A stretch of DNA of 23,743 bases from a virus, in the IMG/VR virus record IMGVR_UViG_3300031673_000484, positions 1 through 23,743 of that record; one strand, 5' to 3'. The notes under the pieces are model-generated. The model made no database searches. It saw only the letters and a program-made list of their open reading frames with translations, and was not told the DNA's origin. Made by a program: the position numbers and the translations under genes. Shown piece by piece: positions 19,679 to 23,743 of this stretch (its first letter is position 1; each line of letters opens with the position of its first letter).

Positions 19679-19727
19679 AATATCCAAATATAAGGGTAAT
19701 ATATTTAATATCCTAATATAAAGGTAA
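19679..19727 (-). promoter_or_regulatory. promoter with two 21-bp direct repeats (operator)
   Basis: Two direct repeats, 19679-19699 and 19707-19727, 28 bases apart (about 18 of 21 identical: AATATCCAAATATAAGGGTAA and a variant). On the minus strand the first contains TATATTTG, a complete -7 box. The -33 position is TTAG. The ATG lies 28 bases from the box. The repeats overlap the promoter, as expected for a repressor operator. Confidence 0.6.
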
Positions 19728-19733
19728 AAAAAG

Positions 19734-19890
19734 AACCCCTCCCTAAAAAATAATTATTACTTCCGTGTTTCAAATGTAGGTAAGTGATTAAACGCCAGTG
19801 TATAACAACGCATAAAAATAAAAGCCTTTGGAAGCTTATTATTTCAAATTAACGTTGTAGTGTCGGCTTCAATTCTTATGCAAACCGTTA
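19734..19890. repeat. repeat 2, copy 2 (cassette 5' end plus attC)
   Basis: Near-identical to 6991-7149, including the attC-like site b11 and the non-coding segment before the operon promoter. Confidence 0.92.
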
Positions 19891-19893
19891 GGT
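19800..19893. other. attC-like site b11
   Basis: Same arms as site a2 (GTATAAC AACGCATAAAAATAAAAGCC), but the right core here is GTTAGGT, a perfect GTTRRRY. Length is 94 bp. It contains the stop of the Lar-like gene. Confidence 0.82.
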
Positions 19894-20103
19894 TTCATTT
19901 GCCACCGCCACACGGTTATCAGACTCCCACGCCTCAATTGCAAAATGCTGTGACCGTATGTAGTTTTCATGACTACGATAGCCACATTTAGAACATTCAA
20001 GCCTAAAAGCAACACCGTTAAACGAACTGCCATTGTCTCCACATTCTTTGTCTATTTCTGCTTCTCCTCCGCATTTTTTACATGGTATTTTTTCTGTACT
20101 CAT
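19888..20103 (-). CDS. cassette B12: Lar-like restriction-alleviation family protein
   Basis: The ATG at 20103 (MSTEKIPCKKCGGEAEIDKE) is used; the longer form to 20145 runs into attC. CKKCGG (8-13), ECSKCGY (about 39-45) and HFAIEAWESDNR match the Lar-type layout: PC..CGg, a central segment, C..Cg, and eAi.aW..r. Lar proteins of Rac and phages protect DNA from type I restriction, and most family members are uncharacterised zinc ribbons. The stop TAA is inside the perfect core GTTAGGT. Of all cassette genes this is the clearest link to host-phage conflict, by family inference. Confidence 0.78.
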   Translation of the reverse strand: MSTEKIPCKKCGGEAEIDKECGDNGSSFNGVAFRLECSKCGYRSHENYIRSQHFAIEAWESDNRVAVANET

Positions 20104-20136
20104 AATCTTGTTTTTACCCCACCGCACAAAACGAAA

Positions 20137-20266
20137 ACCTAACAATTTATATATTGCAAATTTTTTAGTAATTGTAGGTGAGTGGTTATTAATTTATTTT
20201 ATCTCTAATTGTTAATTTATCTCATTCTGGTTGCAAAATTCGACAACATATAAGTTGCCGTTAGCA
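20137..20266. other. attC-like site b12
   Basis: Left ACCTAAC (perfect RYYYAAC) AATTTATATATTGCAAATTTT. Reverse complement of the right arm: CTAACGGCAACTTATATGTT then GTCGAATTTT. The right core is GTTAGCA. Length is 130 bp. Confidence 0.8.
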
Positions 20267-20277
20267 GCCATACAAGG

Positions 20278-20454
20278 CTACTTTTCATATCTTATTGCTC
20301 TGTCTTTCATTATGTGCCCACACTCAATGCATGGCTTTTCAAACCACACTTTACCATCATGCTTACATCCTTTACATACAGTTATTTCAACCTTAGTAGT
20401 ACGGCTGCTAACAATATGTTTAGGTAATTGGGATTTTGTGTTATCTTGTTTCAT
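20278..20454 (-). CDS. cassette B13: zinc-ribbon minigene, 58 aa
   Basis: A 58-codon frame starting MKQDNTKSQLPKHIVSSRTT and continuing KVEITVCKGCKHDGKVWFEK, then PCIECGHIMKDRAIRYEK. Two CxxC pairs (CKGC and CIEC) 14 residues apart form a zinc ribbon. The left core of site b13 encodes VSS (residues 15-17), so the first 14 residues lie in that site's loop. The stop lies 12 bases after the core of b12. It may be a small nucleic-acid-binding or protein-binding adaptor. Confidence 0.68.
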   Translation of the reverse strand: MKQDNTKSQLPKHIVSSRTTKVEITVCKGCKHDGKVWFEKPCIECGHIMKDRAIRYEK

Positions 20455-20533
20455 TGCATTTCAATTTTAAGTTTATCAATATTTGGTAGGGTAGTGCAAG
20501 TAATCCCAACTACCCAAACACTCAACATTAGGG
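20406..20533. other. attC-like site b13 with coding loop
   Basis: Left TGCTAAC AATATGTTTAGGTAATTGGGATT. Reverse complement of the right arm: TAATGTTGAGTGTTTGGGTA then GTTGGGATT. Three A/G differences in a row. The right core is ATTAGGG. Length is 128 bp. The loop holds the start of gene 20278-20454. Confidence 0.78.
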
Positions 20534-20537
20534 CGAA

Positions 20538-20858
20538 TTAAGCCGACTTAATAAGTTTAAGGCTATCTTCACCAAAACCCGAAAAAGAATTGAAATTATA
20601 GCAGGTGTTTGCTTTTACAAATGCTTTCTGCCAAAGTTCCATCCCTTTGCTTCCAAGTACATATAATGGAGTTCCGTCACAATCTCTAACGCATCCAATT
20701 ATATACAGTCTCATTCCTGCATATTCACAATCTTCATCCCAAGCTATAATTTCAACCAAGTCATCTACTTTATACTTGTGCTGTTTAGCGTTATTTTCTT
20801 CTCTATAAGTTTTCCCAGTTTTCGGGTTTTTAAGGTCTGCAATATTTATAAGTTCCAT
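20538..20858 (-). CDS. cassette B14: hypothetical protein, 106 aa
   Basis: Starts MELINIADLKNPKTGKTYRE. The middle segment KVDDLVEIIAWDEDCEYAGM, then LYIIGCVRDCDGTPLYVLGS looks like a small SH3-like beta barrel (a V.D.Ve i...). The end is SGFGEDSLKLIKSA. The layout resembles phage proteins of unknown function with a KOW/SH3-like core, which is only an impression. It is a complete single-gene cassette between b13 and b14. Confidence 0.62.
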   Translation of the reverse strand: MELINIADLKNPKTGKTYREENNAKQHKYKVDDLVEIIAWDEDCEYAGMRLYIIGCVRDCDGTPLYVLGSKGMELWQKAFVKANTCYNFNSFSGFGEDSLKLIKSA

Positions 20859-20875
20859 ATCTAAAAATTAACTCG

Positions 20876-20972
20876 CCCTAACAATAAATAAACCCAATAT
20901 GGCAGGGGCAAGGTTCTGCCATTGTTTAAAGTTCGGTAGGCTGCCAAACTGTGTTTATTAAAACCGTTGTGT
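20876..20972. other. attC-like site b14
   Basis: Left CCCTAAC AATAAATAAACCCAATATGGCAG. Reverse complement of the right arm: AACGGTTTTAATAAACACAG then TTTGGCAG. The right core is GTTGTGT. Length is 97 bp. Confidence 0.75.
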
Positions 20973-20978
20973 GTAATA

Positions 20979-21272
20979 CTACTTACTAAGCTCAATTAAG
21001 CAATTCTTTAGTATTTCAAACGCATCCTCTTGCGCTGCTTCTGTTGTGGAAAATCCAGCCCCACGCTCACTCGGTTCATGCAAGCTTTCTTCTAACACTT
21101 GCAATGCTTTTTCGGCAGCATCTTCTATTGCGTTATCCACACGCTCACGCTCTTCAATTTCTTCCATAGCTATTCCATAACCTTCCCAGTTATCTACTCC
21201 AGCGCATTCCAACGCACGCATTTTAGCTTCAATCAACTCTAATTCTTTTAATCTACTTTTTGAAATTTCCAT
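20979..21272 (-). CDS. cassette B15: acidic helical protein, 97 aa
   Basis: Starts MEISKSRLKELELIEAKMRA. It is very acidic and helical throughout (MEEIEERERVDNAIEDAAEK, ALQVLEESLHEPSERGAGFS, AAQEDAFEILKNCLIELSK). Acidic helical phage proteins include DNA mimics that block restriction or CRISPR enzymes, but composition alone does not establish such a role. Higher G+C content than phage core genes is evident in its codons. It sits cleanly between b14 and b15. Confidence 0.62.
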   Translation of the reverse strand: MEISKSRLKELELIEAKMRALECAGVDNWEGYGIAMEEIEERERVDNAIEDAAEKALQVLEESLHEPSERGAGFSTTEAAQEDAFEILKNCLIELSK

Positions 21273-21303
21273 TTTATTTAAGTTTTGCGGCTTAAAGTAC
21301 TAC

Positions 21304-21397
21304 ACACAACAACGTATATAGTTAAAAAGCCATGTTAATATTCGTTCATTTAATCAGCGTTTGCAGTTGGCTTTCAAACCATATACCAACGTTAGCG
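21304..21397. other. attC-like site b15
   Basis: Left ACACAAC AACGTATATAGTTAAAAAGCC. Reverse complement of the right arm: CTAACGTTGGTATATGGTTT then GAAAGCC. The right core is GTTAGCG. Length is 94 bp. The loop contains TTCGTTCATTTAATCA, also found in repeat 1. Confidence 0.8.
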
Positions 21398-21404
21398 GTA
21401 ATTG

Positions 21405-21785
21405 CTACACCACTATCGGCTCTTCGCAAAATGGACATTCGCCAATCTGTATTACTTTTGTTTTGTAGAAGCTCCACGCACTAGCCCTATCAATTTCACT
21501 TTCGGTTATTGGTGTATACCAGTTTCCAGAAACTTCGCCTGTAATATCATAATATCGTCCATTGTATTTAGTTATTACGTGGTCTTTTTCTTTGCTTATA
21601 AAAGCCTCACTTTCTGGGAAGAATGTTTTTAGCAACAAGTGAAATTGATAACACGCACCATTCATATAAATCATTTCAATATACCTATCTGTTTGGCGAA
21701 GTGCGTTAATAAACCGCAACATACCGCTAACAATACCTATATTTAATTGGGCGTTTACTGCCTCTTCAAACTCTTTTGCTTCCAT
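21405..21785 (-). CDS. cassette B16: conserved phage-type protein, 126 aa
   Basis: Starts MEAKEFEEAVNAQLNIGIVS. The body (GMLRFINALRQTDRYIEMIY, MNGACYQFHLLLKTFFPESE, YNGRYYDITGEVSGNWYTPI) is a pattern I recognise from conserved but uncharacterised phage proteins ('MNGGCY.FH..LK..FP.A.aY....HV.T.i.g.YYDI.G'). It ends with a zinc-knuckle-like GECPFCEEPIVV. The HV.T...GRYYDI core hints at a peptidase-like or nuclease-like fold, but catalysis is unproven. The left core of b16 encodes VSG (19-21), so the first 18 residues lie in the site's loop. Confidence 0.72.
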   Translation of the reverse strand: MEAKEFEEAVNAQLNIGIVSGMLRFINALRQTDRYIEMIYMNGACYQFHLLLKTFFPESEAFISKEKDHVITKYNGRYYDITGEVSGNWYTPITESEIDRASAWSFYKTKVIQIGECPFCEEPIVV

Positions 21786-21853
21786 TTTGCTTTACTTTAT
21801 ATTGATAATTTAGTGCTATTAATGCCCAACTAAACATAGCCGAGCCGTTAGCA
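21725..21853. other. attC-like site b16 with coding loop
   Basis: Left CGCTAAC AATACCTATATTTAATTGGGC. Reverse complement of the right arm: GCTAACGGCTCGGCTATGTT then TAGTTGGGC. Arms match over about 18 bases with A/G differences. The right core is GTTAGCA. Length is 129 bp. The loop holds the start of gene 21405-21785. Confidence 0.8.
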
Positions 21854-21858
21854 AACAT

Positions 21859-22062
21859 TTATAAACCGAATCGTTCAGGTTTATAAATTTCGTGCTTCCA
21901 ATCTTTTAAATGAGTTTCAGTACTCTTTTTAATTTTTGCGTGTGCAGGTATTTTTTGGTCAGTAAGCAAACATTCGAATATCAAGCCAGTAAATACCTTA
22001 GGAGCTGTATAGTCTTCTAACCAGTAAACTATTCCTATTTCTAAATTTTGTGTGTAGTGCAT
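21859..22062 (-). CDS. cassette B17: hypothetical protein, 67 aa
   Basis: The ATG at 22062 (MHYTQNLEIGIVYWLEDYTA) is preferred; the GTG at 22083 lies in the core. Visible features are a small beta-rich region (KVFTGLIFECLLTDQKIPAH) and a charged tail (KIKKSTETHLKDWKHEIYKP). No family recognised. It is the right-most cassette and the first to be transcribed after the DnaB gene and its small neighbour. Its ends are the same as those of the empty cassette B3 at 15436-15464. Confidence 0.6.
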   Translation of the reverse strand: MHYTQNLEIGIVYWLEDYTAPKVFTGLIFECLLTDQKIPAHAKIKKSTETHLKDWKHEIYKPERFGL

Positions 22063-22074
22063 AATAAAACGATT

Positions 22075-22081
22075 TGCTAAC
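22075..22081. other. half attC-like site at the right end of array B
   Basis: TGCTAAC followed by ACAACCTATACACC has no complementary right arm before the phage gene at 22172. The array is therefore truncated here, at its phage boundary. Confidence 0.5.
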
Positions 22082-22171
22082 ACAACCTATACACCATAAA
22101 GCGATATAGTATTGTATTAAGATTAAACATTGTGCTCTTTTTGCTATGTCTATTTTTGGCATGAGTATTTT

Positions 22172-22312
22172 TTAATTTTTATTTATTAATAAGATATTAT
22201 TTTTACCGGCTTCTTTACCTGCATAATAAAATTCTAAAAATTTAGTAAAAAATAACATATCAAATTCTTTTCGTGTAAATTTATTACTTATAGTTTCATA
22301 AACTTCGTCCAT
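22172..22312 (-). CDS. small hypothetical protein after DnaB, 46 aa
   Basis: A 46-codon frame starting MDEVYETISNKFTRKEFDML and ending YAGKEAGKNNILLINKN. It is A+T-rich like the helicase gene. The ATG is about 40 bases downstream of the helicase stop. It is helical and aromatic (FFTKFLEFYY). It fills an otherwise empty gap between the helicase and array B. Function unknown. Acceptance is based on frame, start context and base composition. Confidence 0.5.
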   Translation of the reverse strand: MDEVYETISNKFTRKEFDMLFFTKFLEFYYAGKEAGKNNILLINKN

Positions 22313-22352
22313 AAATTTAGTTATATCAAAACATTATTTTTCTTCAAAAAAA

Positions 22353-23741
22353 TTAAAACATGTCATTTTCGAATTCTTTATTTACTTCTAAATAATTATC
22401 AAATATTACAATATCTTCAACATCCCATTTTGTAAGACTATTATCATTAACCTTTACTATTATATCATCTAACATTCCATTCCTATGTTTAGATATTATA
22501 ATTTCGACAATATTAACAAGCGAATTACCCTCATCATCTTGAAAAATTCCATATTTTTCAGGCCTATGTAAAAACATTACAATATCTGCATCTTGCTCAA
22601 TAGCTCCTGATTCTCTTAAATCAGAAAGCTGAGGTCTTTTACTACTTCTGTTTTCAACACCTCTGTTCATTTGGCTTAATGCAATAATAGGTATATCTAA
22701 TTCTTTTGCCAAAACCTTTAGCCCCCTGGATATACTTGATATTTCTTGTTCTCTACTTTTTTTATTTTGTTCATTCGAATTTGTCATTAATTGAATATAA
22801 TCAATTATTATCAATTGAATATCATATTTCATTTTTAATCTTCTTGCTTTAGCCCTTAATTCCATTAAAGATAATGCCGCCGTATCATCTAAATATATAG
22901 GCAAATCGACTATTTTGTTTAAATGATTATCCAATATTTCCCATTCTATATTACCATCTCTTAAATTAGTTGGTGTATATTCTGAATCAATACACATTAA
23001 TCGCCCTGTTAATTGATTTGTTGACATCTCTAATGAAAATAAAGCAGTTGGCACATTTGAATTTTTAGCACAATTAAGCGCATAAGCAGTTTTTCCCATT
23101 GATGGCCGAGCTGCTATAATTATTAAATCAGTTTTTTGCCATCCTGAAATAATTCTATCCACCCTTGTTATACCAGAAGGAATACCAGTTAATTTATTTT
23201 TTTGCTTTTGTATTATTTCGATTTCTTTAATCTTATCTCTTATAGCTTCTTTTAAAATAACGGCATCTTTTTTAATATTAAAATCAGTCACTTGATATAA
23301 TTCATTTTCAGAATAATCTATTAAATCTTCTAATTCAATTGATTCATCAAAGGCCATATTTTGTATGGCCGATGAAACCCTTATTAATTCCCTTTGTATA
23401 AATTTCTGATAAATAATTCTAGAATGAAACTCTATATTTGATGCAGAAGCAATACTATTAGTAAGTTGTATAATATAAAAAGGGCCACCAATTTGATCTA
23501 ATTTGCCTGATAATCTTAATTGTTCTGTTATTGTTAATATATCAATAGGATTTGACTTTGTATTTAATTCTATTGCAGCTTTATATATTATTTGATGAGC
23601 TTCTTTATAAAAGCTATCTGGTTTTAAAAAATCACATATTTCATAAATAGCATCTTGTTCTAACATTAAAGCTCCTAATACAGCTTCTTCCATATCCACA
23701 GCTTGCGGAGGTATTTTACCTGATTCAAAATAATTATTCAT
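22353..23741 (-). CDS. dnaB: replicative DNA helicase, DnaB type
   Basis: A complete 462-residue DnaB-family helicase; its ATG is two bases from the window end. The N-terminal helical domain begins PPQAVDMEEAVLGALMLEQD. The RecA-like motor has Walker A ARPSMGKT (211-218), LFSLEMS (234-240), Walker B LIIIDYIQLM (310-319), sensor ALSQMNRGVENR (354-365), DLRESGAIEQDADIVMFLHR (374-393) and the arginine-finger region ISKHRNG (416-422). It unwinds the phage replication fork as a hexamer with 5'-3' polarity, powered by NTP hydrolysis. No inteins or insertions. Other replication genes presumably lie beyond the right edge. Confidence 0.96.
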   Translation of the reverse strand: MNNYFESGKIPPQAVDMEEAVLGALMLEQDAIYEICDFLKPDSFYKEAHQIIYKAAIELNTKSNPIDILTITEQLRLSGKLDQIGGPFYIIQLTNSIASASNIEFHSRIIYQKFIQRELIRVSSAIQNMAFDESIELEDLIDYSENELYQVTDFNIKKDAVILKEAIRDKIKEIEIIQKQKNKLTGIPSGITRVDRIISGWQKTDLIIIAARPSMGKTAYALNCAKNSNVPTALFSLEMSTNQLTGRLMCIDSEYTPTNLRDGNIEWEILDNHLNKIVDLPIYLDDTAALSLMELRAKARRLKMKYDIQLIIIDYIQLMTNSNEQNKKSREQEISSISRGLKVLAKELDIPIIALSQMNRGVENRSSKRPQLSDLRESGAIEQDADIVMFLHRPEKYGIFQDDEGNSLVNIVEIIISKHRNGMLDDIIVKVNDNSLTKWDVEDIVIFDNYLEVNKEFENDMF

Positions 23742-23743
23742 TT

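Larger units (their letters stand above)
14628..22081 (-). mobile_element. cassette array B (about 17 attC-like cassettes)
   Basis: A run of small genes, all on the minus strand, each ending at or near a GTTA core and each with an imperfect palindrome near its start (sites b1-b16, plus a half site at 22075). Site sizes range from 54 bp to about 290 bp, and one is split by 560 bases. Cassette genes are visibly richer in G+C than phage genes at 22172-23741 and 11524-14587, except for an A+T-rich block at 15559-16661. Left boundary: a solo core at 14628-14634. Right boundary: a left arm without partner at 22075-22081. No integron integrase is present in the window. Confidence 0.72.

Noticed and set aside
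5881-21853. CRISPR array as explanation of the repeated elements
   Set aside because: The elements are not direct repeats of constant sequence with unique spacers. Arms differ from site to site, and genes lie between them.
5881-21853. Simple rho-independent terminators as explanation of the palindromes
   Set aside because: Loops are mostly 20-250 bases long, T-runs are absent, cores are conserved and arms carry conserved bulges. Hairpin terminators do not show these features.
5440-23743. Integron or phage integrase gene
   Set aside because: No tyrosine or serine recombinase motifs were seen in any minus- or plus-strand frame. It must lie outside the window or be supplied by the host.
1-23743. 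tRNA, rRNA or insertion sequence elements
   Set aside because: No cloverleaf-like sequence with a T-loop GTTCRANNC, no rRNA-like stretch, and no transposase motif (DDE or HUH) was found by reading.

Overview
The window is a contiguous piece of a tailed double-stranded DNA phage (or prophage) that probably infects a member of the Bacteroidetes. All convincing genes lie on the minus strand, so transcription runs from high to low coordinates. The host guess rests on the very A+T-rich core genes, leaders without strong Shine-Dalgarno sequences, Bacteroidetes-type promoters (TTTG, 20 bases, TAnnTTTG, best at 9335-9366), and small gene families that I associate with Bacteroidetes phages. No tRNA, rRNA, CRISPR array or integrase gene was found.

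Layout in transcription order. (1) 23741-22172: a DnaB-type replicative helicase and a 46-residue protein. (2) 22081-14628: about 17 small gene cassettes separated by imperfect palindromes that look like integron attC sites. (3) 14587-11524: a run of A+T-rich phage small genes, then a radical SAM enzyme. (4) 11461-9114: terminase small and large subunits, a detached terminase-like nuclease domain, and an XRE-type regulator with its own promoter. (5) 9057-5641: a second, smaller cassette array interrupted by a DEDDh exonuclease. (6) 5446-1: an intrinsic terminator, then portal, prohead protease, major capsid protein and a long repetitive structural protein that runs off the left edge.

The main discovery is the cassette system. 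About twenty palindromes share the layout TAAC-AA...[left arm]...[right arm]...CGTTA(G/A) with unrelated arm sequences. Most arm mismatches are A on the left against C on the right, so the minus strand keeps G-T wobbles while the plus strand has A-C mismatches. That is expected if the minus strand is the one that must fold, as the bottom strand of attC does. Judged by this asymmetry and by the core and spacer order, the genes are inverted relative to textbook cassettes: stop codons sit in or beside the recombining core, and six genes begin inside the terminal loop region of their own attC. Several cassettes duplicate one another's ends. Two unrelated small gene modules sit in the same cassette frame, and one cassette looks like an emptied copy of another.

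The phage core is ordinary in order (terminase, portal, protease, capsid). The cassettes seem to supply swappable accessory proteins: zinc-ribbon/Lar-like, DUF551-like, AP2-like, DUF3307 membrane protein, ribbon-helix-helix and HTH-like regulators, and many unknowns. They are probably expressed by leftward read-through, plus a few internal promoters. All family assignments come from reading motifs by eye; no database search was done.
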